A stretch of 64,000 bases of DNA from Lucinisca nassula (lineage: Eukaryota > Mollusca > Bivalvia > Lucinida > Lucinidae), in the NCBI GenBank assembly GCA_963580285.1, contig OY757025.1:115571900-115635899 (forward strand), read 5' to 3'. Shown in pieces: positions 21,701-36,700 of this stretch. Both the position numbers and the translations under genes were made by a program. Every line of letters begins with the position of its first letter. The stretch's first letter is position 1. Below the pieces are notes generated by a model. The model made no database searches and was not told the origin of the DNA. It was given only the letters and a program-made list of their open reading frames with translations.

Positions 21701-24700
21701 AGTGTAGATCCAGATCAGATGGCTTCTGAAGAAGCCATCTGATCAGGATCTACATTGTTTGGCATTCAGTTTATGAATTTGTAGCAATAAATTACATCAA
21801 GTAATTTGATTGGTTGATAGACAGAAATGGGTGTGGCTTAAATGAATATTCAGCAGGATAAGGGTTAACAGTACTTGCAAGCACAATATCTAACACTGTG
21901 CTTCTTTTTTACTGCTGATAATATAAGAATCTGATATGGGGTTCTGTTGTAGATGAGCGTTTCCAACCAGAGCCTAGCCTCGGTTCCGCTCAGCACGGTC
22001 ATCCTGAGGGTTGGAAACGCCCATCTGCAACAGAACCCCATATTGGATTCTTTTTCTTGCACAAAACCTCCGGTTAGTTTTTACAGCTCACACATGTATA
22101 TTGTTTACAAAATAAAAGTAGTGCGGAAGTAGTTCCGGCAGTTGAATAGAATTGAAGCGCATTTATGTTAGTTGCCTGGGTTGGAACACCAGGGTCAGAA
22201 CAAATTTCTATCACAGGGTAAAATCACGGATTTCCTTGTCTGGTGTGCAAGAAAATGTGAGTAGCTTCAGCTATTCATATTTTCTCTGACAGCAAAAATA
22301 TTAGTATATTTGCCATCTTAAATGTTCATGTTAAGTAACAATATCATACATTTTGACAAAAAAAGGATGAAACTTCAGCAAAGTTGATGTCACTGGAGCG
22401 TAAAATATAGGTCAAGGTCACCAGGTCAAGGTACCTGCAGAGTCAGTACATCTAGGAGAAGCATTATGTAAGATTTAATGGTTGTAGGTCTTTTATTTGA
22501 GGAGATCTGGAACTTCGACAGAAAATGTGTCAAAGTCACTGGAGCATAAAATATAGGTCAAGTCACTGGGCCAAGGTACCTGCAGAGTAACTACATCTAG
22601 GAAAAGCACTATGCAAGATTTGATGGTCGTAGGCCTTTAATTTGAGGGGATCTGGAACACTGATGTAAATTCTGTCAAAGTCACTGGAGCGTAAAATATA
22701 GATCAAGGTCACCAGGCTAAGGTACCTGTAGTGTCAGTACATCTAGGAGAAACACTATACAAGATTTGATGGTTGTGGGCCATTTATTTGAGGAGATCTG
22801 GAACTTCGACGCAAAATGTGTCACAGTCACTGGAGCGTAAAATATATGCAAGATTTTATGGTTGTAGACCTTTTATTTGAGAAGATCTGGAACATTGACG
22901 TAATTTGTGTCAAAGTCACTGGAGCGTAAAATATAGATCAAGGTCACCATGTCAAGGTGCTTGCCTAGTCAGGAGCTCAGGAGATGTTTCATGAAAGGTT
23001 TGATGGTTGTTTAGTTATATAATTGATTACAATACAAACTTCGACATAAATGTCAAACTTCGACATAATGGTCAAAGTCACTGAAGCGCAAAATATAGGT
23101 CAAAGTCACCAGGTCTAGGTGCCTACAAAGTGAGAAGGTCAGAGAGATGTTTGATGTAAGGTTTGATGGTAGCTGAGGTTTGTAGTTGACTTAAGCAAAA
23201 ACTCTGACATAAATGTCGAACTTCGGCATTAATATTAACAGACGGATGGATGGATGAATGCACAGACGGAAAAGCAGACGCCTATGTCACACCCTGCTAC
23301 AAGCAGGTGGGACAAAAATCATGTGTGCTAAGTTGTCAAGCCTGGATCAAATTTTTTTTCTCATTGTTTTTTTTTTTTTTTTTTTTGTTTTGCATTTTCA
23401 AGACTAAGGCAATCTTTGTGTGATCATCAACCCTGGAATTATTGAAAATCTTCATTAAATAGACATTTTTATGCATTTCACGAAATCTCAAACATGTACT
23501 CTGGCAAACAGTGCAGGCCTAGATCAGACGCCACAGAATGCAACTTCTGATCAGGGCCTTCAAACCATTTTCCAACTGAATTTCTAAACCTAACTCAACC
23601 CGACATCTCTCAGTTTTGAAACAGACTGCTGTTTAACACAGTCAGGAAGATTCCATTTAGGTGAAAATGGGTGAATCACACTGTAATGCAGTATAACAAG
23701 ATTGGGTACAAACCAAAGTTAAATCCCTCCGAGTCTAGGGTAATCTGTGGTTCCATTGTCTTGCTTCTTTTCTGTGGCCTTGATTCAATGTCATCCAAAT
23801 CTTCAAGGTCAAACTCTTTTCTCGACCTTTTCCTTCCTCTTCGATACATTGCTGTGGTTTCTGTAAGACAAAAATCAAATGCTGAGTGCAGCAAATTCAA
23901 TCCTACCAAAGCAGAATAATGCTCTACATTTCGCAAGCAGTGTAGATAAAGTCCAGCTTGCAAGAAACAGTGGGCCTACGTCTGACCGGCCATACGAATC
24001 CCTAAAAATGAATAGATTATATAGAAAAATGACTATAAATGTTTATTTTTCTATATAATCTGTACATTTTTGTTTGCACATACCACAGTTGTAGTGGTTA
24101 TGCCACTTGCCTCATAAACCAAGCGCCGTGGATTTGATCCCGGGCTTCTCCAGACTTTCGAATCAGTCTGCTATGGACCCCATTAATAGTGTTTTAAAGA
24201 GGTTGTGTTGCATGGGCTTCTTTAATTCTTTTCTTGCTGAATTAATTAATTTAGCCATTTCTCACATTTGTACAATCAGATTACTTGATGCAATTTATTC
24301 CAACAATTTCATGAACTGAATATCAAATGGCAAAACCATCTCACCTCCCAGCCAGCAAAGAATACCAGCCCATCATCAGACTGACAGCGATACAATGTGA
24401 CAATGTCATTCAAAATTCTGTTGTAATGAACAGTTTTATATTGAGGTTGTGGTGCTCTCTAAAAACAATGGACAAGCACACAATAAATCCTACAATACAT
24501 GATCAACCTGGAAAGATTCATATCAGCCTGTGGATCCACCCACTATGGCAAAGAGTTGCCCTTCACATCTCTTTTTGAATAGCCTAGAAGCTAAAGAAGA
24601 CATGATATAATTTGGACCTTCATGTTACCTCAGAATCTTGAGCAATGATACTAGAGCAACTATAGTAACTAGAATTCAGTATATCATATGACGTCGCGTC

Positions 24701-27700
24701 TGAGAGTGTAATAACGCCAAGTAATATTTTCGATAAAAATATGCAAATTAGCTAGATACGTCCCGTAATGTTACATGTACGACGTCCTTAACGACATTGC
24801 ATTTACTAACGGCGGAATATTGACATTTTTGTGAACAATCGTGAATAAAATGCATTTTAAATGTCATATGATAAATAGAATCTTGCATTCGTGCTCATGT
24901 ATTATTGAATTTATTAAACTCGTTGAAGAAAAGGGATAAAATGCTCAGCACAGCCTTGCATTTTATCCCTTTTCCTCAACTTGTTTAATAAATTCAATAA
25001 TACATGAGCATTCATGTAAGATCCTCTATATATACAGTCAGAGTAATATTGTTGATGAAAATGCACATACTTGATGAAAATGCAAATCCATACATATTAT
25101 TACTACAGTAACTTGATCTGTCACATTGTATCACATTGAGTGGATGTTTCTAGATCAACATATGAGCCCCGCCAAGCGAATTTGGGTCTTCGAGCATTCC
25201 GTCATGACAAATTTTAACTGCGCATGCCCAGCCATTCAGAGGGGCCAGGGATATGGCTTTCTGTCTGAAGGTTCCCCTTGATTCACTGCTTGTATGAGCG
25301 AGCAGCGAAGGTTCTGGCGAGACTGCGCGGATGCGCAGGCTCGCCTGAACCTTCGCTGCTCGCATAGGCGATAAGTGCCAAAATCGCTTGATGGGGCCCA
25401 TATTACATGAGACATGTGTCAAGCCTCATACAGACCAAGCATTTCCATGCCTGAAAGGCCCAATTTTACTGGGAGTTATACAAAATACAATCAAGTTCAA
25501 CAAAATACAAAATCAGAGGCCAAAGAAAACAACAGCGCAGTTCCAGATCAGAGCAGTCTGGTCAGGGTCTACACTGTTTGCCATTATGTCTGCCCCTTTT
25601 GGACTCCTTGCTGGATCGTGAAACAAATTTTTCAAAATTTTTGGGAGAATTAGAGCAAATGGTCCTAAAAGCAGGGGTGTAAAATTCCACTCACCCGCTC
25701 GCATTTGCGAGTAAGTACAGTAGAACTTCGATGGCTCGAACACCGATGGCTCGTTTACCATGGCTGAGTCGAACTCATTCTTGAGCCACTAGGGAAATCC
25801 TCCACATAAGAAATAGTGGGGGTTAATTAAGGAGAGATTGTAGTCTTTTATCTTCCAAATGTATGCTGTGTGTACTCATTAGAATCGCCTCGGTGAGGCG
25901 ATTCTAATGAGTACACACAGCATACATTTTCATTATAGAACATGTTCAAAATGTTCAAAAGTATCTCGTTATGTCTCTTGGCAGTAACCCTCAGTGGCTC
26001 GAACTGCCGCTGTCTCGAATAAATTTTCATGGTCCCAAAGGGGTTCGAGCCATCGAAGTTCGACTGTATTAAGGCAGGGCGAGTAAGGTTTTCACAACTG
26101 ACCGTACTTTTTCTTCATTTTTAGCACCTAAATGAAAAGTTTAAACGATAAGGGCGAGTAAGTTTGAGGGAAATTTTACACCTCTGGAAAGTGTTGAGAA
26201 GAATAGATACACATGGCAGATTTTTCCACCATTTTTTAGAGACAACTTTCGGGACTTCCTGTTCACTTTTCTATAAACTGCCAGGGGAAAAGGGCTCTAC
26301 TCTTAAAGGAAAGAATTTGCTCCTTTAAGAGCTGACCCCTATTGACATGGGAGACAAAACATTTTTGCAGCAGTTGCCTCCCCTGAAGGTGTATCCGTTC
26401 CCCTTACGAGTCATTTAAGACAGACTTTAGTAAAACAAACATTTGGGAGGCATGACATAATAATGTTATATCCAAAACTAAGTTAAAACGAGGGAGTGTT
26501 TTAGTTTTACGTTCCACCAACAGCTAAGGTCATACGGAGACGGGACCTTGGTTTAAAGACTCATCCAAAAGTCTACTAAGTTATTACATGTAATGTTATA
26601 ATAAGACTTTGTCTGTACTAACCTTTTTGCCCAGATTTAGCGGTCTGTGCTGCACTGACAACTAAAACACAGTACTTAGCAAGAGTGTAGCCTTTAGGAT
26701 CTGTGAGTAGTGATTGTTTCTCTGACGACAACAGTAACCTTGGTAACGTGTGTAGCAACAGGCTCAGTGTGATATGCTCAAGGTCAAGGTGAGACAGGGC
26801 AAACACAAGACTCAAGTTCAAGGTCAGATCTTCTGTTCTGTTGGTCTCTAACATATGCTGTGAAATGTGAAAATACAGCATTGAATACAAACTACAGTGG
26901 AATGTCAGTGACTCAAACACTATTCATTTGTTTCATTTGCTTGAGGCAAAATGATGACTTGTTCACCCAAGCAACTTGGGTGAACAAAACGTCAAATTCC
27001 CCTCACACAAGGGCAACCTATGTTTCATTATACCAAATTGTTCAGTGCTGTTAGATGGGATAATTAAAGGGATTAATTGTCAAATGTTAACTGTTCTATT
27101 TGGTACAGTACCTAATACAGTGGTATTTTTGTTGAAAAAATGTGAGCAGCTTTTCATCATCATCATCATCATCAACCGATTTTTTATTTACATGCAGGTA
27201 TAGGGGTAACGTCCACATAAGTGAGCCCCCTTCCAGGTTGCTGGCTTGCTGCATGCATGGCAGATCTTACACCAGATCTCCATCTGCATCTGCAAAAACT
27301 GCTCACATTTTTCAGCAAAAAGCTCGACATATTTGCCATATTAAATGACCAAAGTTTTAAGGATATGTTAACTAACAATAGCTCTGAGGGAAAGGGTTGA
27401 AATTTCACAAACTTCCGGAGTTGAAGCCCCCAGTAGTTTTACTTCTGACTGTCCCAAGGTGGTCATTCTTTTTGCAGTGTCTTATTTGTTAATTGGCTTT
27501 GTGCTGTTAGTATCTGTTTTATCTATATTGTGTGTGCCTCCATGCCAATTACCGTAAAAATTTGGCTATAAGACGAGGATTTTTCCCTCCAAAATGAGCC
27601 AAAAACAATGACCCCGTCTTATAGCCGAGGTCATGAACTGCAGGCTTTTTTCCGGCAATGTCCGGCGAAGACCGGCTTACGGAAAAAGCCGATCGGTGAT

Positions 27701-30700
27701 TTTTGAATTGATATAAATCGCCGCCCACAAACCACCGCTACGATTTTTCTGCACGCGATCGGTAAATGACGTAATCCGACGTCATTACCCCCACACGTGT
27801 TTAATGTCATTGCATGTATCTCTTTCATAAAAAAAATGTTTGGAACCGGTAAAAAATATTTTCCCGATAGCTAAGCGGTTGTGAATAGAGGTGGATAGAA
27901 AATCAGTGCTTTGCACAGCTCCCGAATTATCCCCAGAAGCTCCGTGTCAATAACCAACAACAGTGTTCGACTTTTCCCGCCAACGTCTGCTATTTGGCGC
28001 CAAAACATAACCATTCATGAGATCGTAGAAAAGTCCGATTTTATACTGCAAACATTTACCGTTAGATGTAGCTAATAGTCTGAGGAGCAATTAAATCATT
28101 TTCACATTGATTGGGGATTAAATTTTATGACTGGAAGATAAACGCAAATTAGAGACATAACTTGACCATATTTTCACACCTTATCGACACGCACAGCAGG
28201 GTGGCAATTATACGACAGGGATTAACAATAGTGTCATACTTGAACCGTAATAAATACACAGATGGTTTGTCTCTGAATTGACAGCGATTTACTCACTGGT
28301 CTTGTTTTACCGTATTTAAGGACTAAAAAAAATGGCAGTTGTAGACGATTTTTTTTTTTTTTTTTTTTTTTTTTTGCACTTGTCCCGACCGAGCGTCATA
28401 AGGTCAAAGTGCACCTGCCCGGCGTGATTTCGGTCTTGTCCCGGACGGCTGGGAAATGGATTTGTCAGCCCCTGTCGTCTATTAAATAGGAGTCTGTGTA
28501 GCCTTAGCCAGCAAAGCATGTACCGGGCCGACAGCGATACGACGTATCGGCCCGACGTTTCTAACGAAAAAAGTCCGATTTCTCACATCTAAATGGCATC
28601 TGGCGGTAGCAGATAGGCCCCGACAGATATGGCAAAAATTTGACCCGTCTTATAAAAGAGTATAAGCAAAATCCCAGCTTAGAAAAGCTGAAAAGGGGGT
28701 CCCGTCTTATAGTCGAATCGCCTTATAGCCGAATTTTTACGGTACTTTCTTCAGGTGACTTAAGATGGCTGCGTTTTTTTTTTATTGTGGCCTTTACTGA
28801 GTGACTTTTTCTTAGTACATGTAGTTAGAACAACTGGCCCTGGTCTTTTGTACAGGAGAACTACAACTCAACACATGAGTGCAGATGTTGTTAATTATAA
28901 ATACCTTAACTAGTCTGTCAGTAAACCAGTCCGTTCCACACAAATTAACAAGGTACTCCAGTGTGTACAAATTTCTGATATCAACCCAGCCTTTGGTGAA
29001 CACAGCTCTAATGGTCTTAGCCATCACGGTACTGGGCAATGTCTTGGCTGGAACATAGTTTGGAGACGGGGGACGTTTTGATGGTGGCAAAATGTCGTGT
29101 ATCATCTTCTGTAGAATTATAGACATTAGATGGAACCTGAAACAGATTGAAAGAAGACTGATTTAGAAATAAAGTAAAATTCCTATATTAAGACCACCTT
29201 TGTGACTGTTCAAAAGTGGTCTTTAAGACCACTTTTGAACAGTCCCAAAGGTAGTTTCTTACTAGAGAGCAGGCTTAGAGCCTTTAAAGCAGTTTACCAG
29301 TACTTGTGTGCTTCTGAAGAAGACATCTGATCAAGATTTACATTGTTTGTCATTTGCTTGTATTCAAATCCTGTTATTGTAAATTATACATGTATTGTTG
29401 TAATTTGTTTGATTTGAGGTTTAGCGTCCCCGTCAACACTGTAAAGGCCATTTTGGAGACGTTGCTTCCAATTTTGTGCGACTTTTACCCGACATTGAGA
29501 CATCTCAAGCCCTGTCGCCCAATGAAACCAATAGAGTTTAATAGCATGGACGGTCCGCCTCGCACCACGGTTCCTTGACAGGCTTAGATCCTCTAAGCAG
29601 TTAACCAGTACTAGTGTGCGGGCTGGATTCAGCTCTGCGTGGAAGCATCATGCAGCCCATATATTTCTTTAAGCCCCTATGGGCGGGGGCCGATTGTAAC
29701 TTGTCTATCTATTGAAATGAATAAATATTATTTAAACCAACACTATTTTAGGTCATATGAAACCAGTCAATTTATCTGCCTGCACTTTTCCTGGGCAGAC
29801 ACAGACTAAGGCAGTTAGCCAATATTAGAGAGAACATTCTTTTACAGCAAACTGACAACTGCCTTTCTTGAATAAGCCCAAGGGAGAGAATGACAGTAGA
29901 TAAGATTTCAATAAAAGAATGTTGGCAGACCTGGGGCCCATTGTTCAAACCATCATTAGCTTAACAAACTCATTAGTGGTCAAATTATTAACTGTTCTAG
30001 CAAGTACAAAATCTAATTTAGTGTTATTTTTGCTGAAAAAATTAAAGCAGCTTTTGCATTTGATAAATGTTGTTAGTTTTGAACAACTGACCCCAGGTGG
30101 GGACTGAGCCCACAACCCCCTGAAAACCAGTCAGGACACGACTCCAACTGAGTCATCAGGGCCAGCTGCTATTGATTATACCGTAAAAATCTAAAAATTC
30201 GGACACCTTAAGGACTTGCTGTTATTTTCCTAAATCATTAACAAAGGACGGGTTACAGTTTAGCCATATTTGTGCCTACGATGGATCTTGATGAAACTTA
30301 TATGCAATATAGTCCAACATATGCGCGTTCATATGACAACAATATTTAATTAACCATGACATGTGCAGTCACGTGACTTCCGTTTTTCTACAAGTGGGGT
30401 AATTATCAGTATTTGGTGATTTGGCAAAGTAATATGATATTTTTTAACAATTAACCGCATTATAACGTGCTAATCTACATGTCCATATCATAATCTATGT
30501 TTCTTGTATCCCATGACACAATAATATGTACAGTATGCGCATAAGAAATTTATATTGTGTTGAACTTTTATGTATTTAGTATAATATATGTTAGAAGTGC
30601 TGTATAATACAGAATGTATTTTCGATTCTGAAATATATATTTAAAATGTTGGCGGTACAATATATCATCAAAACATACAGCATTTGATCGGATTTTGGTG

Positions 30701-33700
30701 ATCTTGACCTCATTTTTCAAGGTCACAGCAGCCCAAAAGCAGTCATTTTTAGGCCAAAAATGGCTTGTAGAACACTCTATCTCAATAACGAATTGATTAA
30801 TTTTAATCAAACTTGGAACAATATATCAAAACAACATACCGGAAATTTGATTAGATTTTGGTGACCTTGACATTTTTTTCAAGGTCAGAGCCCCCCCCCC
30901 CCCCCCCCCCCCAAACATTCAATTTTGGGCCAAAATGCTTGTCTGCACTCTATCTCATTAGCTCTATCTCATTAAAGAAAGACCAATTTTGTTAAACTTG
31001 GTACAATATATCAGTATGACATACCGCAGATCGGGTTAGATTTTGGTGACCTTGACCTTTTTCAAGGTCACAGGCCCTCAAAGACAATCAATTTTGGGCC
31101 AAAAATGGCGTGTCAGCACTCTATCTCATTAATAAATTGCTTAATTTTAGTCAAACTTAGTACAATACTAGAATTTGTTTTTCTACAAAAACACATATGT
31201 CTCCCCCCGTTTTTGACTGCTAAGTATAACCTTGACATTGGAGGTATTGAGCTGGGTCTTATTGGCAACACATCATCTAATGAAGATGAACATTTCTGCA
31301 TAGTAACTTTAAAAATGTTCATAGAAAAATAAAAAAGTTATTGGCCGTAAACAAAAATAGCACTTTTTTACCTTTGACCTCTAAGTATGGCCTTGACCTT
31401 TGAGGTACAACACATCGTCTCATGATGGTTAACATTTCTGCCAAGTAATTTCATAATCCACCAAAGAATAAGGAAGTTACTGACTGTCCCTTTTTTTACC
31501 TTTGACCTCTAGGTATGACCTTGACATTGGAGGTATGGACCTTGGTCTTGCACCTGACTCATGGTCTAATGACTGTGAACATTTCTGCATGGTTACTTTA
31601 TAACGACCATCCAGAAATAAAAAAGTTAACTAGAAATGGTGTTTGTAAAACACAATGCCCCCAACCTTTGCTTGTCCCTAGATGGCAAAATATTCAACAA
31701 ATATTGTTAAAGACTCAAAAACATACAACAAGAATTGCGCCGAAGGCTATGTCATGCCTGTGGGGGCGCAAAGTCACCAAACCATGAAATCTAGGTCAAG
31801 GTCAAACATGGATGCCTGCATAAAAATTTCACTCCTAGTTGCAAGCATGTACCAAGTATCATCAATGAAACTCTTAAAAACAGACTCTTACATCAGGGTG
31901 AAAGTTAGGGTTGTCACACTATTTTACAAAGTCAGTGAACCATAAAATGTAGGTCAAGGTTAGAAACGGATACTTGCATTGAAGTTTCAATTCCTAAATG
32001 CAAGCTTGTACCAAATACAAATAATGAAGCTCTAATAGATCTTGAGAAATGGACTCTTACATTAGGGTGAAAGTCAGGGTGGTCGCAATAATTCACGAAG
32101 TCAGTGAACCATGAAATATAGGTCAAGGTCAGATATGGATGCTTGCATTGAAGTTGCAATGCCTGGATGCAAGTTTGTACCAAGAATGATTAATGAAGCT
32201 CTAATAGTTCTCAAGATATGGACTCTTACATTAGGTTGAACATTTGGGTGGTCGCAAATGTTGACGGACGAACGGACGGAAACTTGGACTCCTATATCGC
32301 GCCATGCTAATAGCAGGCGCGACAAAAAATGAAATGCTGGAGCTAAACAAACGCAAAGTTTGGCTTTGGTGGACCAAACCAGGGACAAATCATATGGTAC
32401 GAGATTTTATTAAAAAATTTCAAAGGGCAATAATTCTTGAAAGGGGCATAATCCAGATGAGAAAAAAAATACGCGTCAGCTTATTTTCCATTAGGAATGC
32501 ATATATTAAATTTCAAAACCATAGCCTACACAGTTCTAAAGTTATGCTATGCATCACTTTTAGCATTCATTACAATGGGCACAAATTACCAAAATAACAA
32601 AGGGCCATAACTCACAAAGTATTTTTCAGAATTTTGTCAAAAGTTAATCAGTTCATATACTCATCACCACCAATATACTCAATAACTTTCAAGGCTCTAG
32701 CTCCAACAGTGTTTGAGATATTTTGCTGACAAGATTTTATTAAAAAAATTTCAAAGGGCAATAACTCTTGACAGGAGCATAATCCGGACGAGAAAAAAAA
32801 TATGCGTCAGCTAATTTTCCATAAGGAATCCATATATGAAATTTCAAAACCCTAGCATACACGGTTCTAAAGTTATGCTATGCATCACTTTTAGCATACA
32901 TTACAATGGGCACAAATTACCAAAATGACAAAGGGCCATAACTCACAAAGTATTTTTCAGAATTTTGTCAAAAGTTAATCAGTTCATCTACTCATCACCA
33001 CCAATATATTCACCAACTTTCAAGGCTCTAGCTCCAATAGTTTTTGAGATATCTTGCTGACAAGATTTTATTAAAGAAATTTCAAAGGGCAATAACTCTT
33101 GGAAGGGGCATAATCCTGACGAGAAAAAAATACGCGTCAGCTTATTTTCCATCAGAAATGCATATATAAAATTTCAAAACTATAGCATACACGGTTCTAA
33201 AGTTATGCTATGCATCACTTTTAGCATACATTACAATGGGCACAAATTACAAAAATTACAAAGGGCCATAACTCACAAAGTATTTTTCAGAATTTTGTCA
33301 TAAGTTAATCAGTTCATCTACTCATCACCACCAATCTATTCACCAACTTTCAAGGCTCTAGCTCCAATAATTTTTTAGATATCTTGCTGACAAGATTTTA
33401 TTAAAAAAATTTCAAAGGGCAATAACTCTTGAAGGGGGCATAATCCGGACGAGAAAAAAAATACGCGTCAGCTTATTTTCCATTAGGAATGCATATATGA
33501 AATTTCACAACCCTAGCATACCCGGTTCTTTAGTTATGCTATGCATCACTTTTAGCATACATTACAATGGGCACAAATTACCAAAATGACAAAGGGCCAT
33601 AACTCACAAAGTATTTTTCAGAATGTTGTCATAAGTTAATCAGTTCATCTACTCATCACCACCAATCTATTCAACAATTTTCAAGGCTCTAGCTCCAATA

Positions 33701-36700
33701 GTTTTTGAGATATCTTGCTGAAAAGATTTTATTAAAAAAATTTCAAAGGGCAATAACTCTTGAAGGGGGCATAATCCGGACAAGAAAAAAAATATGAGTC
33801 TGCTAATTTTCCATGAGGAATCCATATATGAAATTTCAAAACCCTAGCATACACGGTTCTAAAGTTATGCTATGCATCACTTTTAGCATACATTACAATG
33901 GGCACAAATTACCAAAATAACAAAGGGCCATAACTCACAAAGTATTTTTCAGAATTTTGTCAAAAGTTAATCAGTTCATCTACTCATCACCACCAATATA
34001 TTCATCAACTTTCAAGGCTCTAGCTCCAAAAGTTTTTGAGATATCTTGCTGACAAGATTTTATTAAAAAAATTTCAAAGGGCAATAACTCTTGAAGGGGG
34101 CATAATCCGGACGAGAAAAAAAATACGCATCAGCTAATTTTCCATGAGGAATCCATATATGAAATTTCGAAACCCTAGCATATACGGTTCTTTAGTTATG
34201 CTATGCATCACTTTTAGCATACATTACAATGGGCACAAATTACCAAAATGACAAAGGGCCATAACTCACAAAGTATTTTTCAGAATTTTGTCAAAAGTTA
34301 ATCAGTTCATCTACTCATCACCACCAATATATTCACCAACTTTCAAGGCTCTAGCTCCAATAGTTTTTGAGATATCTTGCTGACAAGATTTTATTAAAAA
34401 AATTTGAAAGGGCAATAACTCTTGAAGGGGGCATAATCCGGACAAGAAAAAAAATACGCGTCAGCTAATTTTCCATGAGGAATCCATATATGAAATTTCA
34501 AAACCCTAGCATACCCGGTTCTTTAGTTATGCTATGCATCAAAAGCGTAACGGACGAACAGAAGAACAAACCAGAACCAATATGCCCCTCAAACTTTTTC
34601 AAAGATGGGGGCATAATGACTGGACACAAAAAAAACAAACTTTTTTTACCTCTGACCTCTTAGTATGACCTTGATCTTGGAGGTACCGACCTGGGTCTAG
34701 CGTGCACCACATCGTCTCATGATGGTTAACATTTCTGCCAAGTAATTTCACAATCTATCCAGGAAGAAGAAAGTTATTGACTGAACACTAAAAAAAGGCC
34801 CTTTTTGTCAATTGACCTCTTGTCCTTTGACCTTTTGTCCTTGACCTTGACCTCTATGTATGACCTTGACCTTTCAGGTACCAAACTGGCTCAGGCGTGC
34901 AACACATCATCTCATGGTGGTTAACATTTCTGCCTAACAATTTCAAAGCCATCTAAAAATAAGAAAGTTATTGACCAAACACGAAAAAAGGCCCCTTTCT
35001 TACCTTTGACCTCTATGTATGACCTTGACATTTTAGGTACCAAACTGAATCATGCATGCAACACATCGTCTCATGATAGTTAACATGTTTGCCAAGTAAC
35101 TTCAAATTCTATCTAAAAATAAGCAAGTTATTGACAAAACCGGAAAAAGGCCCCTTTTTTACCTTTGACCTCTAAGTTTGACCTTGACCTTTGAGGTACC
35201 AACCTGGGTCATGCACGCAACACATCGCCTTATATTGGTTAATATTTCTGCCATGTGATTTCAAAATCCATCTCAAAATAAGAAAGTTATTGACCAAATA
35301 CGAAGAAAAGGCCCCTTTTTTTACCTTTGACCTCTAAGTATGACCTTGACCTTTGAGGTACCGACCTGCCTCATGCTCACCACACATCGTCTCATGGTTG
35401 TAAATAATTATGCCAAGTATTTTTAAAATCCATCTCAAAATAAGAAAGTTATTGACCAAATACGAAAAAAAGGCCCCTTTTTGACCTTTGACCTCTAAGT
35501 ATGACCTTGACCTTTTAGGTACGACCTGCCTCATGTGCACCACACATCGTCTCATGGTTGTTAATAATTATGCCAAGTAATTTTAAAATCCATCTCAAAA
35601 TAAGAAAGTTATTGACCAAATACGAAAAAAAGGCCCCTTTTTTTTACCTTTGACCTCTAAGTATGACCTTGACCTTTGAGGTACCGACCTGCCTCATGCG
35701 CACCACACATCGTCTCATGGTTGTTAATAATCATGCCAAGTAATTTTTAAAATCCATCTCAAAATAAGAAAGTTATTGACCAAATACGAAAAAAAGGCCC
35801 CTTTTTGACCTTTGACCTCTAAGTATGACCTTGACCTTTGAGGTACTGACCTGCCTCATGCGCACCACACATCGCCTTATGGTTGTTAATATTTCTGCCA
35901 AGTAATTTTAAAATCCATCAGAAAATAAGAAAGTTATTGACCGGGCACGATTTGCCCATACATATATACATACCAACAAACTTCCAAGGGAGATAATTCA
36001 AAAAGTATAAATGCGAGAGTTATAGTTCTTGCGCACTGCACGTCGTCTAATGCTGATTAATATTTATATGAAGTTTCTTGACGATAGCTCTAACGGTTTT
36101 CAAGTTATAGAGCGGACACGAAAGTGTGACAGACGGACAGACGGACGTTCTTACAGATGGACATTTGTTGGGTACTACAGTGTTAATTTTTCACCTATAA
36201 GTACCCAACAATCAGCTAAAATTTGCACAAGTACCCAACATGTCCCATCAAATTTGTTGGCTACTTTTTCGGACACTAACGGAATAAACGGCAAGTACCC
36301 AACTTATGTCTACCCAACATGTGCCCGTGGATGCGCTCGGACAGAGAGACAGACAGACAGACGGACGGACGCCCGGGGGAAAAACAATAAGTCTCTCCGA
36401 AAAAAAAAATTTCAGGGGAGACATAATAACATTACAACATGACGCAGATCTGATTATTTTTTGTCGACCTTGACCTTTTTTCAAGGTCACAGGCTCCCAA
36501 AAACAGACTATTTTGGGACATAAAAAGGCTTGACTGCACAATTTCTCATAATCAAATTGATTAATTGCATTCAAACTTGGTATAATATACCATTACAACA
36601 TACCGCAGATTTGATTAGATTTTGGTGACCTTTACTTTTTTCAAGGTCACAGCCCCCCCCCCCCCCCCACAGTAAATTTTGGACCAAAAATGGCTAAGGA

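Noticed and set aside
23676..23963. Single-exon 95-codon gene on the minus strand
   Set aside because: The coding part is MED24 exon l; the extension on both sides is intron.
26740..26830. Satellite-like AAGGTCAAGGT wording inside MED24 exon k
   Set aside because: The reading frame, conserved protein match and splice sites show it is coding; the resemblance to satellite motifs is short and probably chance.
28316..28519. 67-codon frame with a lysine run
   Set aside because: The lysines come from the T tract within the 27551-28743 element; no similarity or splice support.
32304..32597. 97-codon frame in the 331-bp array
   Set aside because: Not maintained in the other copies of the same unit.
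36029..36442. 137-codon plus-strand frame
   Set aside because: Composed of satellite and GACGGAC microsatellite translation (RTDRRTDAR-type); no domain.
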